A DNA stretch of 42,561 nucleotides, from contig NZ_JAKSYL010000093.1 in NCBI RefSeq assembly GCF_022829515.1, positions 1 through 42,561 on the forward strand, given 5' to 3'. The notes beneath the pieces were generated by a model. It saw only the letters and a program-made list of their open reading frames with translations. It was not told the origin of the DNA and ran no database searches. The DNA comes from Methylobacterium sp. J-048 (GTDB taxonomy: Bacteria; Pseudomonadota; Alphaproteobacteria; Rhizobiales; Beijerinckiaceae). Below, piece by piece: positions 7,236-15,178 of the stretch; position 1 is the first letter of the stretch; each line of letters opens with the position of its first letter. The position numbers were made by a program, and so were the translations under genes.

Positions 7236-7544
7236 ATGGACCAGTGCCTCACCGAGACCGCCCAGGCCGCAGGCCGGCCGTCCTGGCTCGCCCGGGCCGT
7301 CCAGGCGATCGCCGAGGCCGCCGCGGAGGTGCGGGCGGAACTGTCGCGCGCGGCGATGAACCGGCGCGTCCTGCACCGGCTCTCGGCCCTGTCCGCGCGG
7401 GAATTGCGGGATATCGGGCTGACCCCGCAGGACGTCGCCGACGCGGGCGTGCCGGGACGACACGACGCCATCGCGCTGCTGGTGGGACGGCGGGACGCGC
7501 GCCGCCGGACGCGGGGGGCGGGTGCCCGCTGGTCTTCGGTTTGA
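7236..7544 (+). CDS. DUF1127 (YjiS-like) small protein
   Basis: 102 residues with GGAGG about nine bases before ATG 7236. The central part has the DUF1127 signature: an amphipathic helix, then 'HRLSALSARELRDIGLTPQDV' (about 48-68). Family members are small Arg-rich proteins, abundant in alphaproteobacteria; some take part in RNA turnover, phosphate or carbon metabolism. The N-terminal extension (about 1-40) is longer than the 40-50 residues of the smallest members, and the tail is Arg-rich. It is divergent from the MocR regulator, which may control it (inferred). It has no membrane segment and appears cytoplasmic. Confidence 0.85.
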   Translation: MDQCLTETAQAAGRPSWLARAVQAIAEAAAEVRAELSRAAMNRRVLHRLSALSARELRDIGLTPQDVADAGVPGRHDAIALLVGRRDARRRTRGAGARWSSV

Positions 7545-7610
7545 GGCTTCGGTCGGCCGTGCGGTGACCATCGACTTGCGCACGCTCATCGCAGGCGCCA
7601 ATCTCAGGAC

Positions 7611-7862
7611 ATGTCGGTCGACTTCTCGTACCTGCTGCGAAAGGAGGATCCCGGGGCCACGCTTCGGGATCTCGACGACGTGGTCGTGCTGGCACCGGTC
7701 GTGACCGATGACGGCGATCCGATCCCGGCCGGCGCCGAAGGGACCATCGTCGGCGTCTGGAAGGACGGCGAAGCCTTTTTCGTCGAATTCCCGGAGCCGG
7801 CGGGTGCCCTCGCGACGGTGCTACCAGCCAATCTGAGACGCACTGGTCGCCACACGCCGTGA
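7611..7862 (+). CDS. DUF4926 domain protein
   Basis: 83 residues. The pattern 'RDLDDVVVLAPVVTDDGDPIPAGAEGTIVGVWKDGEAFFVEF' is that of DUF4926: a small beta barrel resembling KOW/SH3-like modules, with the 'G..GTIV' turn and 'VEF' strand. Function unknown. ATG 7611 has no strong Shine-Dalgarno site, and the last codons overlap the next gene (GTGA, 7859-7862), so the two products are probably made in fixed ratio. Genes of this kind often sit beside DUF6883 genes, which suggests a paired function such as toxin-antitoxin or immunity; that is inference only. Confidence 0.8.
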   Translation: MSVDFSYLLRKEDPGATLRDLDDVVVLAPVVTDDGDPIPAGAEGTIVGVWKDGEAFFVEFPEPAGALATVLPANLRRTGRHTP

Positions 7863-8224
7863 GTCGCGCGGGCCTTCCGGCACTCCTGGGGTTGCGCATC
7901 CAGGGCGAGAAAATCGTCGATTACTTGCTGAATCCCACGCACCGGAAGGGCGGCGCGAAGGCAAAGTTTCTGCTTCGCTTCGGATTTTCAGCGGATCAAC
8001 CGAACATTCTGGCAGACGCTTTGGTGGACCATTATGTGTCCGCACCGGACGCGCGAATGATTTTCGACGCGGTTGGGTCCAGGCGCATCGTCTGTGAAGG
8101 CCCAATCAAGGGTGTCGATGGCCGGGAGTTCTGGATTCGCTCCGTCTGGCTCATCGAAGAGGACCTTTACGGCCGCCTCCTTACTGTCATCCCGCTGCCT
8201 GCACGGCGCACCGCATCATCGTAG
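7859..8224 (+). CDS. DUF6883 domain protein
   Basis: 121 residues starting at GTG 7859, which overlaps the stop of the DUF4926 gene by four bases. Residues about 15-115 follow the DUF6883 layout: 'KIVDYLLNPTHRKGGAKAKFLLRFGFSADQ' (Leu-Asn-Pro-x-His, then Gly..Lys-Ala), a helical region, and a C-terminal beta hairpin of the type 'GREFWIRSVWLIEE...RLLTVIPL'. DUF6883 is found as a small stand-alone protein and as the C-terminal module of some polymorphic toxins. No activity is established to my knowledge, and no nuclease motif is obvious. The tight coupling to the DUF4926 gene is the only functional clue. No signal peptide or membrane segment is visible. Confidence 0.78.
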   Translation: MSRAGLPALLGLRIQGEKIVDYLLNPTHRKGGAKAKFLLRFGFSADQPNILADALVDHYVSAPDARMIFDAVGSRRIVCEGPIKGVDGREFWIRSVWLIEEDLYGRLLTVIPLPARRTASS

Positions 8225-8329
8225 TTTCCCGTGTCAGGCCTCACCGCCATAACATCGCGAACTCGATGGAGCGCCCCCGACGTGGCCGGAGGGCAAACCT
8301 AAATTCTGATTTTAAGAGACTGATGGAAG

Positions 8330-8406
8330 TGGCGCGGGCGACGGGACTCGAACCCGCGACCTCCGGCGTGACAGGCCGGCACTCTAACCAACTGAGCTAC
8401 GCCCGC
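8330..8406 (-). tRNA. tRNA-Asp (anticodon GTC)
   Basis: A 77-base cloverleaf on the minus strand. The acceptor stem GCGGGCG/CGCCCGC, D-arm TAGCTCAGTTGGTTAGAG, anticodon arm CCGGC-CTGTCAC-GCCGG with anticodon GTC, and T-arm GGGTTCGAGTCCC are all intact. The 3' CCA is encoded (8332-8330). It reads away from the nuo operon. Confidence 0.97.
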
Positions 8407-8454
8407 ACGGCGTGGTCGCCTCGAAGGGGCGTTTCGCCCGGCGACGGGGCGGGG

Positions 8455-8481
8455 TGTATGGTCCGCGTCGGGGCCTGTCAA
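8455..8481 (-). promoter_or_regulatory. Promoter of tRNA-Asp
   Basis: Read on the minus strand, a perfect TTGACA (8481-8476) is followed after about 15-16 bases by CATACA (8460-8455). This would start transcription about 40 bases upstream of the tRNA. The -35 is exact; the spacing is slightly short. Confidence 0.5.
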
Positions 8482-8612
8482 GCGTGTCCGTGACGGTTTT
8501 GCGCCGAGGCCGGCCGGAGGGCCTGCGCGCTTGCGTCGTGTTGCAGCCGCGCCGCGCGGTCCCACATCCCTACACAAGACAGGGCGTGCAGTTTGTGCGA
8601 CGCGGCAAGCCA

Positions 8613-8641
8613 TTGTCACAGGTCGGCGGCTCGACTAAGCC
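8613..8641 (+). promoter_or_regulatory. Weak candidate promoter for the nuo operon
   Basis: TTGTCA (8613-8618) with a 17-base spacer to TAAGCC (8636-8641). The -35 is good and the -10 poor. The 342-bp gap between tRNA-Asp and nuoA (8407-8748) must hold the nuo promoter. Apart from this site and the leftward tRNA promoter I see no gene, terminator or strong palindrome in it. Confidence 0.28.
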
Positions 8642-8748
8642 TCCGGCCGCGCGCATCCTGGCATAAGAACAATTCCACGGGCGAATCCGGTTCGGCGGCG
8701 CACCGCGGTTTCCCACGTCGATACGAGACGCTCTCGCGAGGCCCTGGC

Positions 8749-9114
8749 ATGACCGGATTGTTGGCGGACTATCTTCCGCTCATCGTGTTCATCGGCGTTG
8801 CTCTGTTCATCGCCACCGCGCTGCTGGTCGTGCCCTTCCTGGTTGCCTTTAAGAGCCCGGATCCGGAGAAGCTCTCGGCCTACGAGTGCGGCTTCAATGC
8901 CTTCGACGATGCCCGCATGAAGTTCGACGTGCGGTTCTACCTCGTGGCGATCCTGTTCATCATCTTCGATCTCGAGGTCGCGTTCCTGTTCCCGTGGGCG
9001 ATCACCTTCGGAGACCTTGGCTGGTTCGGCTTCTGGTCGATGATCGTCTTCCTGGGCGTGCTGACGGTCGGTTTCGTCTACGAGTGGCGCAAGGGCGCCC
9101 TCGAGTGGGATTGA
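8749..9114 (+). CDS. nuoA: NADH-quinone oxidoreductase subunit A
   Basis: 121 residues, three transmembrane helices (about 5-30, 60-85, 90-112). The conserved cytoplasmic loop 'SAYECGF...[25 protein letters not shown]' holds the Cys of the loop that lines the quinone cavity and the conserved acidic residues of helix 2. It is a membrane-arm subunit of complex I, next to NuoH, J and K. It is the first gene of the operon; ATG 8749 starts the canonical '[14 protein letters not shown]' N-terminus. Its stop overlaps a possible TTG (9111) in the nuoB frame, suggesting tight coupling. Confidence 0.97.
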   Translation: MTGLLADYLPLIVFIGVALFIATALLVVPFLVAFKSPDPEKLSAYECGFNAFDDARMKFDVRFYLVAILFIIFDLEVAFLFPWAITFGDLGWFGFWSMIVFLGVLTVGFVYEWRKGALEWD

Positions 9115-9155
9115 TTCGCAACAGCAGCCTGCCCGCACCGCATTCCGAGTCGCCG

Positions 9156-9755
9156 ATGGCCCTGATCACCGACACGACCCACAGCCTGTCCCGCGCCCCC
9201 GCGGTCGCGCCCCAGCCGAAGGGGATCATCGATCCCAACACCGGCCGGCCGATCGGCGCCGACGATCCGACCTTCCTGTCGATCAGCGACGAGCTGGCCG
9301 ACCGGGGCTTCCTGCTCACAACCACGGACGAGCTGATCAACTGGGCCCGCACCGGCTCGCTGATGTGGATGACCTTTGGGCTCGCTTGCTGCGCCGTCGA
9401 GATGATGCAGATGTCGATGCCGCGCTACGATTGCGAGCGCTTCGGCTTCGCGCCCCGCGGCTCGCCGCGCCAGTCCGACGTGATGATCGTCGCCGGCACC
9501 CTGACCAACAAGATGGCCCCGGCCCTGCGCAAGGTCTACGACCAGATGCCGGAGCCGCGCTACGTCATCTCGATGGGCTCCTGCGCCAACGGCGGCGGTT
9601 ACTACCACTATTCCTACTCGGTGGTGCGCGGCTGCGACCGGGTCGTGCCGGTGGACATCTACGTGCCCGGCTGCCCGCCCACCGCCGAGGCTTTGCTCTA
9701 CGGCGTGCTGCTTCTCCAGAAGAAGATCCGCCGCACCGGCACGATCGAGCGCTGA
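9156..9755 (+). CDS. nuoB: NADH-quinone oxidoreductase subunit B
   Basis: 199 residues. It carries the terminal Fe-S cluster N2 that passes electrons to ubiquinone. The four Cys ligands are visible: the unusual tandem Cys-Cys in '[10 protein letters not shown]', Cys in '[14 protein letters not shown]' and Cys in '[15 protein letters not shown]'. ATG 9156 is chosen because it gives the usual length; an in-frame TTG at 9111, inside the nuoA stop, is possible. The N-terminal 30 or so residues are a variable Pro-rich extension common in alphaproteobacteria. Confidence 0.97.
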   Translation: MALITDTTHSLSRAPAVAPQPKGIIDPNTGRPIGADDPTFLSISDELADRGFLLTTTDELINWARTGSLMWMTFGLACCAVEMMQMSMPRYDCERFGFAPRGSPRQSDVMIVAGTLTNKMAPALRKVYDQMPEPRYVISMGSCANGGGYYHYSYSVVRGCDRVVPVDIYVPGCPPTAEALLYGVLLLQKKIRRTGTIER

Positions 9756-9764
9756 GGAGCGGCC

Positions 9765-10412
9765 ATGACCAACGGCATCTCGATCCTGTCGCACACGCAG
9801 CCGGAGAGCGGCGCGACCGCCCTCACGGCGATGGCGGAGCGCGTCACCGGCGCGCTCGGCCCGGCGGTGGTGTCGCACGCCATCGCGTTCGGCGAGCTGA
9901 CCCTGGTGGTCCAGGCCTCCGACATCGTCTACGCGCTGACCTACCTGCGCGACGACCCGGCCTGCGCGTTCCGCAGCTTCATCGACATCTGCGGCGCGGA
10001 TTATCCGCAGCGCGAGAAGCGCTTCGACGTGGTCTACCACCTGCTCTCGCTGCGCCACAACGCGCGCATCCGGGTGAAGGTGCAGACCGACGAGGTGACG
10101 CCTGTCCCCTCGGCGATCGAGGTGTTCCCGGCCGCCAACTGGTACGAGCGCGAGGCCTACGACCTCTACGGCATCCTGTTCTCGGGGCATCCGGACCTGC
10201 GCCGGCTGCTCACCGATTACGGGTTCGAGGGGCATCCCCTGCGCAAGGATTTCCCGCTCACCGGCTTCGTCGAGGTCCGCTACGACCAGGACGAGGCGCG
10301 GGTGGTCTACGAGCCCGTCCAGCTCACCCAAGAATTCCGCAACTTCGACTTCCTGTCTCCGTGGGAAGGCACCGACTACGTGCTGCCCGGAGACGAGAAG
10401 GCGAAGTCGTAA
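9765..10412 (+). CDS. nuoC: NADH-quinone oxidoreductase subunit C
   Basis: 215 residues; the 30-kDa peripheral-arm subunit that packs against NuoD and helps form the quinone module. The diagnostic motif '[31 protein letters not shown]' followed by 'GHPLRKDFP' is intact. It is separate from nuoD, unlike the fused NuoCD of enterobacteria. ATG 9765 follows GAGGAG by about five bases. The stop at 10410-10412 is immediately followed by the first heptamer of an inserted element, so the normal short nuoC-nuoD spacer has become 490 bp. Confidence 0.97.
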   Translation: MTNGISILSHTQPESGATALTAMAERVTGALGPAVVSHAIAFGELTLVVQASDIVYALTYLRDDPACAFRSFIDICGADYPQREKRFDVVYHLLSLRHNARIRVKVQTDEVTPVPSAIEVFPAANWYEREAYDLYGILFSGHPDLRRLLTDYGFEGHPLRKDFPLTGFVEVRYDQDEARVVYEPVQLTQEFRNFDFLSPWEGTDYVLPGDEKAKS

Positions 10413-10443
10413 GGGCGAATGGCGAATGGCGAATGGCGAATGG
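10413..10443 (+). repeat. Left 31-bp inverted repeat, four GGCGAAT heptamers
   Basis: Perfect tandem heptamers at 10414-10420, 10421-10427, 10428-10434 and 10435-10441, plus flanking G and GG. The start codon of the IVP-family gene (10419) lies inside, so its first residues (MANGEWRME) are repeat-encoded. Confidence 0.97.
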
Positions 10444-10838
10444 AAGGCGGCAAGCCGATCAGTTCGTATCGCGACCTCGACGTCTGGCAGGAAGTCATGA
10501 CGATGGCCGAGGCGTGCTACATGCTGACCAAGCCGTTCCCGCGGGAAGAAGCCTTCGGAATGACATCGCAGATCAGGCGCTCGGCCGCCTCGGTCGCGGC
10601 CAACATCGCCGAAGGGCACGGACGTGAGAGCACGACATCTTTCATCAACTTCCTTCGGATCGGGCAAGGGTCACTCAAGGAACTCGAAACCCACCTGATC
10701 TTGGCAAGCCGCGTCGGGCTCGCCGCTCAGGAAACGGTGGCTCCGATACTTGCGCGCTGCGAGGCCGTGGGCCGCCAGCTTCGCGGCTTGATTCGGTCTC
10801 TGCAGCGTCGCGCAGCCTACGAGAAGGACGCACGCTGA
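10419..10838 (+). CDS. Four-helix-bundle protein, 23S rRNA intervening-sequence protein (S23/IVP) family
   Basis: 139 residues. The family hallmarks are present: '[26 protein letters not shown]' (helix 1), '[27 protein letters not shown]' (helix 2 with the 'RRSAxSVxxNIAEG' signature), '[22 protein letters not shown]' (helix 3), and a last helix with Arg/Lys. Relatives occur as ORFs in intervening sequences of 23S rRNA genes, and as Avd proteins beside diversity-generating retroelements; they are small basic nucleic-acid-binding helical bundles. ATG 10419 gives the listed length; ATG 10440 would omit the repeat-encoded residues and gives the usual family start. It lies between nuoC and nuoD, enclosed by the inverted repeat. 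No reverse transcriptase or rRNA gene is nearby. Confidence 0.9.
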   Translation: MANGEWRMEGGKPISSYRDLDVWQEVMTMAEACYMLTKPFPREEAFGMTSQIRRSAASVAANIAEGHGRESTTSFINFLRIGQGSLKELETHLILASRVGLAAQETVAPILARCEAVGRQLRGLIRSLQRRAAYEKDAR

Positions 10839-10848
10839 TGCTGGTCGT

Positions 10849-10879
10849 CCATTCGCCATTCGCCATTCGCCATTCGCCC
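10849..10879 (-). repeat. Right 31-bp inverted repeat, four ATTCGCC heptamers
   Basis: Exact reverse complement of 10413-10443: CC, four ATTCGCC units (10851-10878), then C. It begins eleven bases after the IVP-family stop codon and ends 23 bases before the nuoD GTG. Confidence 0.97.
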
Positions 10880-10902
10880 AGCGGCGAGGCCGGAGGCCGC
10901 CC

Positions 10903-12093
10903 GTGACAGAACACAACATCCGCAACTTCGCGATCAATTTCGGCCCCCAGCACCCGGCGGCGCACGGCGTGCTGCGCCTCGTGCTGGAGCTGGACGGCGA
11001 GGTGGTCGAGCGGGTCGATCCGCATATCGGGCTGCTGCACCGCGGCACCGAGAAGCTGATCGAGCACAAGACCTACCTGCAGGCGACGCCTTATTTCGAC
11101 CGGCTCGACTACGTGTCGCCGATGAACCAGGAGCACGCCTTCTGCCTGGCGATCGAGAAGCTCGCGGGCATCGAGGTGCCCCGGCGCGCCCAGCTGATCC
11201 GTGTGCTGTTCTGCGAGATCGGCCGGCTGCTGTCGCATCTGCTCAACGTCACCACGCAGGCGATGGATGTCGGCGCCCTTACGCCCCCGCTCTGGGGCTT
11301 CGAGGAGCGCGAGAAGCTGATGATCTTCTACGAGCGCGCCTCGGGTGCGCGCCTCCACGCCAACTACTTCCGGCCCGGCGGCGTCCATCAGGACCTGCCG
11401 CCCAAGCTGATCGACGATATCGAGGCGTTCTGCGACCCGTTCCTGCAGGTCGTCCAGGATCTCGACGACCTCGTGATGGCCAACCGCATCTTCAAGCAGC
11501 GCAACGTCGACATCGGCATCGTGTCGGTGGATGAGTGCATGGAGTGGGGCTTCTCCGGCGTCATGCTGCGCGGTTCGGGCATCCCGTGGGATCTGCGCAA
11601 GGCGCAGCCCTACGAGTGCTACGAGGAAATGGAATTCGACATCCCGGTCGGCCGAAACGGCGACACCTACGATCGGCAGGTGATCCGCATGGAGGAGATG
11701 CGGGAATCGGCCAAGATCATGAAGCAGTGCTGCGCCAAGCTGCGCGAGCCGGCCGGGCAGGGCCCGATCGCCGCCATCGACGGCAAGTTCGCGCCGCCGC
11801 CGCGCCGCGAGATGAAGCGCTCGATGGAAGCGCTCATCCACCACTTCAAGCTCTACACCGAGGGCTTCCACGTACCGGAGGGCGAGGTCTACGCCGCCGT
11901 GGAGGCGCCCAAGGGCGAGTTCGGCGTCTATCTCGTGTCCGACGGGACCAACAAGCCGTACCGCTGCAAGATCCGCGCGCCGGGCTTCGCGCATCTTCAG
12001 GCGATGGATTGGATGTGCCGGGGGCACCTTCTGGCCGACGTGTCGTGCGTGCTGGGCACCCTCGACATCGTGTTCGGCGAAGTGGATCGGTAA
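10903..12093 (+). CDS. nuoD: NADH-quinone oxidoreductase subunit D
   Basis: 396 residues; the 49-kDa subunit, related to the large subunit of NiFe hydrogenases, which with NuoB forms the quinone-binding site. Seen: '[16 protein letters not shown]' near the N-terminus (the conserved His-containing loop at the quinone headgroup), '[14 protein letters not shown]', '[17 protein letters not shown]' (conserved Tyr and Asp), and the C-terminal '[28 protein letters not shown]'. GTG 10903 is used because it gives the canonical '[22 protein letters not shown]' start. Its ribosome-binding site lies just outside the inserted IVP element (GGAGG in 'GCCGGAGGCC'). Confidence 0.97.
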   Translation: MTEHNIRNFAINFGPQHPAAHGVLRLVLELDGEVVERVDPHIGLLHRGTEKLIEHKTYLQATPYFDRLDYVSPMNQEHAFCLAIEKLAGIEVPRRAQLIRVLFCEIGRLLSHLLNVTTQAMDVGALTPPLWGFEEREKLMIFYERASGARLHANYFRPGGVHQDLPPKLIDDIEAFCDPFLQVVQDLDDLVMANRIFKQRNVDIGIVSVDECMEWGFSGVMLRGSGIPWDLRKAQPYECYEEMEFDIPVGRNGDTYDRQVIRMEEMRESAKIMKQCCAKLREPAGQGPIAAIDGKFAPPPRREMKRSMEALIHHFKLYTEGFHVPEGEVYAAVEAPKGEFGVYLVSDGTNKPYRCKIRAPGFAHLQAMDWMCRGHLLADVSCVLGTLDIVFGEVDR

Positions 12094-12105
12094 GGCGTTA
12101 GCAGG

Positions 12106-13410
12106 ATGGCAAACCGCAGACTCGCGCCGGCCTCTGAGCAGCCCGAGAGCTTCGCGTTCTCCCCCGAGAACGCGGCCTGGGCCAAGACCCAGATCGCCAA
12201 GTACCCGGAGGGCCGCCAGGCCTCCGCGGTGATCTCGCTGCTCTGGAAGGCGCAGGAGCAGAACGGCGGCTGGCTGCCGCGGGCCGCCATCGAGGCGGTC
12301 GCGGCCGAGCTCGGCATGCCCAACATCCGCGTGCTGGAGGTGGCGACCTTCTACACGATGTTCGCGCTGGAGCCGGTCGGGCGGTTCTGGATCCAGGTCT
12401 GCGGCACGGTGCCGTGCGATTCCTGCGGCGCCCGGGGCCTGAAGGAGATGCTGGAGGCGCGCCTCGGCCCCTCCGGCCACGTCTCGGCCGACGGCACCTT
12501 CTCCTGGCTCGAGGTCGAGTGCCTCGGCGCCTGCTGCAACGCCCCGATGGTGCAGATCAACCAGGACTATTACGAGGACCTGACGCCCGAATCGCTCGGC
12601 ACGCTGATGGACGACCTCGCTGCGGGACGGCCGGTCAAGGTCGGCTCGCAGACCGGGCGCCAGGCCTCCGAGCCGCAGGGCGGCCCGGATACGCTCACCG
12701 ATCCGACCCTGTTCGACGGCTCGCGGGTCGGCGCGTGGCGCAAGCGCTTCGAGGACACCGCGAAGCCCGAGGATCAGGCCGCGAAGGCAGACGAGGCCAA
12801 GTCGAGCGAGCAGCGCGCCGCCGCCGATCCGAAGCCCGCCAAGCCCGATGCCGGCCGGCAGACGGAACGGCCGTCGTCCGACGCTCCCGCCCAGCGCGCC
12901 GCGCGGGGCGAGGAGCCGGTCAAGCCGGAGGATCGGGCCGCCGCGAACGGGCCCGGCACGAGCCCCGCCGCGACCGCCGGTGAGGCGTCGGGGGCCGAAG
13001 CCGGAGCGCAATCGAGCCTGACCCGGGATACGCCGCCGCCGCAGCCGGAGGCCTCCGGCGCCAGCGAAGGCGAGGTCGCGGCGGAAGCCGAGGAGGCTCG
13101 CGTCGCCGGCAAGCTCGCAAGCCTGCCGAAGGATGCGAGCCCGGAGCAGAAGGCGGACGCGGTCGGCACCCGGCCGCCGGGACTCGATGCCGCCCGCGCC
13201 GGTCAGCCGGACGACCTGACCCGGATCAAGGGCATCGGCCCGGGCAACAGCCAGCGCCTGAACGGGCTCGGCATCTATCATTTCGACCAGGTCGCCGCCT
13301 GGACCCGCGACGAGATAACCTGGGTCGGGACCTACCTCGCGTTCCCGGGTCGCATCGACCGGGAGAACTGGGTCGGGCAGGCTCAGACGCTGTCGGCCAC
13401 CGGGAACTGA
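12106..13410 (+). CDS. nuoE: NADH-quinone oxidoreductase subunit E with long C-terminal extension
   Basis: 434 residues. The first 200 or so are the normal 24-kDa subunit: a helical part, then a thioredoxin-like [2Fe-2S] domain with ligands in 'CGTVPCDSCGARG' and 'ECLGACCNAPMVQIN' (cluster N1a). The remaining 230 residues are extra. A low-complexity Glu/Ala/Lys/Pro-rich stretch (about 215-360) leads to a compact end of about 65 residues, 'DDLTRIKGIGPGNSQRLNGLG', then 'ITWVGTYLAFPGRIDRENW'. This is a helix-hairpin-helix-like fold of the type seen at the ends of alphaproteobacterial NuoE and ribosomal-L21-like proteins. Electron transfer should be unaffected. The role of the tail is unknown; it may dock to another complex I part or to DNA/RNA. 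Confidence 0.95.
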   Translation: MANRRLAPASEQPESFAFSPENAAWAKTQIAKYPEGRQASAVISLLWKAQEQNGGWLPRAAIEAVAAELGMPNIRVLEVATFYTMFALEPVGRFWIQVCGTVPCDSCGARGLKEMLEARLGPSGHVSADGTFSWLEVECLGACCNAPMVQINQDYYEDLTPESLGTLMDDLAAGRPVKVGSQTGRQASEPQGGPDTLTDPTLFDGSRVGAWRKRFEDTAKPEDQAAKADEAKSSEQRAAADPKPAKPDAGRQTERPSSDAPAQRAARGEEPVKPEDRAAANGPGTSPAATAGEASGAEAGAQSSLTRDTPPPQPEASGASEGEVAAEAEEARVAGKLASLPKDASPEQKADAVGTRPPGLDAARAGQPDDLTRIKGIGPGNSQRLNGLGIYHFDQVAAWTRDEITWVGTYLAFPGRIDRENWVGQAQTLSATGN

Positions 13411-13415
13411 CCGCG

Positions 13416-13649
13416 ATGGCCGAGGTGACGAACGCGCTGATCTATGAAGTGCTGAAGGCGATGCAGGCACGCCTCGGCAATATCGAGGAGGGCGTGCGCG
13501 AGGTGCGTGGCGAGGTCGGGGCGCTTCGGACCACCGTTCACGGTGTCCAGGGCGACCTGCACAATCTCTACGAAGCGTACAGCGCGCTCGATATGCGCGT
13601 CGGCCGCATCGAGCGCCGCCTCGACATCGTCGACGCTCCGGTCAGCTGA
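13416..13649 (+). CDS. Small coiled-coil protein between nuoE and nuoF
   Basis: 77 residues starting at ATG 13416, five bases after the nuoE stop. Almost the whole chain is a heptad-patterned helix ('LIYEVLKAMQARLGNIEEGVREVRGEVGALRTTV...'), ending 'RVGRIERRLDIVDAPVS'. It shares this ending with a second small gene between nuoF and nuoG (14968-15177). Related small coiled-coil proteins occur in many copies in rhizobial and Methylobacterium genomes, to my knowledge without an assigned function. Codon use and GC match the neighbours, and nuoF starts 12 bases after its stop, so it must be co-transcribed with complex I. It may be an assembly helper or a benign passenger. Confidence 0.8.
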   Translation: MAEVTNALIYEVLKAMQARLGNIEEGVREVRGEVGALRTTVHGVQGDLHNLYEAYSALDMRVGRIERRLDIVDAPVS

Positions 13650-13661
13650 GGAACGAAGCAC

Positions 13662-14963
13662 ATGCTGTCGGATCAGGATCGCATCTTCACCAACCTCTAC
13701 GGCCTGCATTCGCCGGGTCTGGAGGCCGCCAAGCAGCGTGGCGCCTGGGACGGGACCAAGTTCCTCCTGGAGCAGGGCCGCGACTGGATCATCGAGGAGA
13801 TGAAGGCGTCGGGCCTGCGCGGCCGCGGCGGCGCGGGCTTCCCCACCGGCCTGAAATGGTCGTTCATGCCCAAGAAGTCCGACGGGCGCCCGCACTACCT
13901 CGTCGTCAACGCCGACGAGTCGGAGCCTGGCACCTGCAAGGACCGGGAGATCATGCGGCACGACCCGCATCTCCTGATCGAGGGCTGCATGCTGGCCTGC
14001 TTCGCCATGGGCGCGCATGCCTGCTACATCTACATCCGCGGCGAGTACGTGGCCGAGAAGCACGCGCTCCAGAAGGCCGTTGACGAGGCCTACGAGGCGC
14101 GTCTCGTCGGCCAGTCGAACGTGCACGACTTCCCCTTCGACATCTACGTCCACCACGGCGCCGGCGCCTATATCTGCGGTGAAGAGACGGCGCTGATCGA
14201 GAGCCTCGAGGGTAAGAAGGGGATGCCGCGGCTCAAGCCGCCGTTCCCGGCCAATATGGGCCTCTACGGCTGCCCGACGACGGTCAACAACGTCGAGTCG
14301 ATCGCGGTGGCGGGCACGATCCTGCGCCGGGGCGGTGCCTGGTTCGCGGGCCTGGGCGGCAAGAACAACACCGGCACCAAGCTGTTCTGCGTCTCGGGGC
14401 ACGTCAACAAGCCGTGCAACGTCGAGGCGGAGCTGGGCATCACCTTCCGCGAGCTGGTCGACCGGCATTGCGGCGGCATGCGCGGCGGCTGGGACAACCT
14501 GCTGTGCTCGATCCCGGGCGGGTCCTCGGTGCCGCTGGTGCCGGCCGACCAGATCATCGACGCCAAGATGGATTTCGACACCCTGCGCGGCCTCGGCTCC
14601 GGCCTCGGCACGGCGGCGGTGATCGTGCTGGACAAGTCCACCGACATCGTCGCGGCGATCGCCCGCATCTCGTATTTCTACAAGCACGAGTCGTGCGGCC
14701 AGTGCACGCCCTGCCGGGAGGGCACCGGCTGGATGTGGCGCGTGATGCTGCGCATGGCCGAGGGCCGGGCGCAGAAGCGCGAGATCGACATGCTGTTCGA
14801 GGTCACCAAGCAGATCGAGGGTCATACGATCTGCGCGCTCGGCGACGCGGCGGCCTGGCCGATCCAGGGCCTGATCAAGCACTTCCGCCCCGAGATCGAG
14901 AGGCGGATCGACCGCTACACGGCCAACCCGCATTCCGACCCGATCCCGATGGCCGCGGAGTGA
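13662..14963 (+). CDS. nuoF: NADH-quinone oxidoreductase subunit F
   Basis: 433 residues; the NADH-oxidising subunit holding FMN and cluster N3. Seen: the glycine-rich '[13 protein letters not shown]' (NADH/FMN site), '[15 protein letters not shown]' (FMN), '[19 protein letters not shown]', and the [4Fe-4S] ligands Cys345, Cys348, Cys351 in '[11 protein letters not shown]', with Cys391 in 'HTICALGD'. The length is normal for alphaproteobacteria. It is flanked on both sides by small coiled-coil genes. Confidence 0.98.
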   Translation: MLSDQDRIFTNLYGLHSPGLEAAKQRGAWDGTKFLLEQGRDWIIEEMKASGLRGRGGAGFPTGLKWSFMPKKSDGRPHYLVVNADESEPGTCKDREIMRHDPHLLIEGCMLACFAMGAHACYIYIRGEYVAEKHALQKAVDEAYEARLVGQSNVHDFPFDIYVHHGAGAYICGEETALIESLEGKKGMPRLKPPFPANMGLYGCPTTVNNVESIAVAGTILRRGGAWFAGLGGKNNTGTKLFCVSGHVNKPCNVEAELGITFRELVDRHCGGMRGGWDNLLCSIPGGSSVPLVPADQIIDAKMDFDTLRGLGSGLGTAAVIVLDKSTDIVAAIARISYFYKHESCGQCTPCREGTGWMWRVMLRMAEGRAQKREIDMLFEVTKQIEGHTICALGDAAAWPIQGLIKHFRPEIERRIDRYTANPHSDPIPMAAE

Positions 14964-14967
14964 GGCC

Positions 14968-15177
14968 ATGACGAGCCAGCCTGACAACCTGATGCTCGTG
15001 TACCTGCGTCGCATCGACGAGAAGGTCGATCGGCTCAGCGACGATGTCCGTGAGTTGAAGGGCCGAATGGCAGCGGTCGAAGAAAACCTGGCCGGCGTTC
15101 ACCGGCGGATCGACCGGGTCGAGCTTCGCATCGAGCGCATCGAGCGGCGCCTCGATCTCGCCGACGCCCCGCACTGA
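14968..15177 (+). CDS. Small coiled-coil protein between nuoF and nuoG
   Basis: 69 residues, ATG 14968, four bases after the nuoF stop; nuoG begins two bases after its own stop (TGAGATG). The sequence opens 'LMLVYLRRIDEKVDRLSDDV' and continues as a continuous charged heptad helix ('DRVELRIERIERRLDLADAPH'). The final block matches that of the gene at 13416-13649, so they are probably paralogues. The 'LVYLRRIDEKxDR' opening is common in small rhizobial proteins encoded at unrelated loci, which suggests a dispersed gene family. The function is unknown. It lacks membrane segments and cysteines. Confidence 0.8.
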   Translation: MTSQPDNLMLVYLRRIDEKVDRLSDDVRELKGRMAAVEENLAGVHRRIDRVELRIERIERRLDLADAPH

Positions 15178-15178
15178 G

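Larger units (their letters stand above)
10413..10879. mobile_element. 467-bp IVP-type element bounded by a perfect 31-bp inverted repeat, inserted in the nuo operon
   Basis: The left boundary (10413-10443) is G + four GGCGAAT heptamers + GG. The right boundary (10849-10879) is its exact reverse complement. Between them is a single gene of the four-helix-bundle/23S-rRNA-IVP family. The ends coincide exactly with the nuoC stop on the left and a short nuoD leader on the right. I see no target-site duplication, transposase or integrase, so the means of movement is unknown; insertion is inferred because nuoC and nuoD normally adjoin. In RNA the two ends could form a 31-bp duplex enclosing the gene. 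Confidence 0.7.

Noticed and set aside
10413..10443. Heptamer tandem repeats as a possible CRISPR array
   Set aside because: Repeats of seven bases without spacers, and no cas genes; they form the end of the IVP element instead.
10675..13470. Long open frame of 931 codons antisense to nuoD/nuoE
   Set aside because: Very high GC with G/C-biased third positions creates long antisense frames. The product is low-complexity, rich in Arg/Ala/Gly/His, and matches no family, whereas the sense frames are clear complex I subunits.
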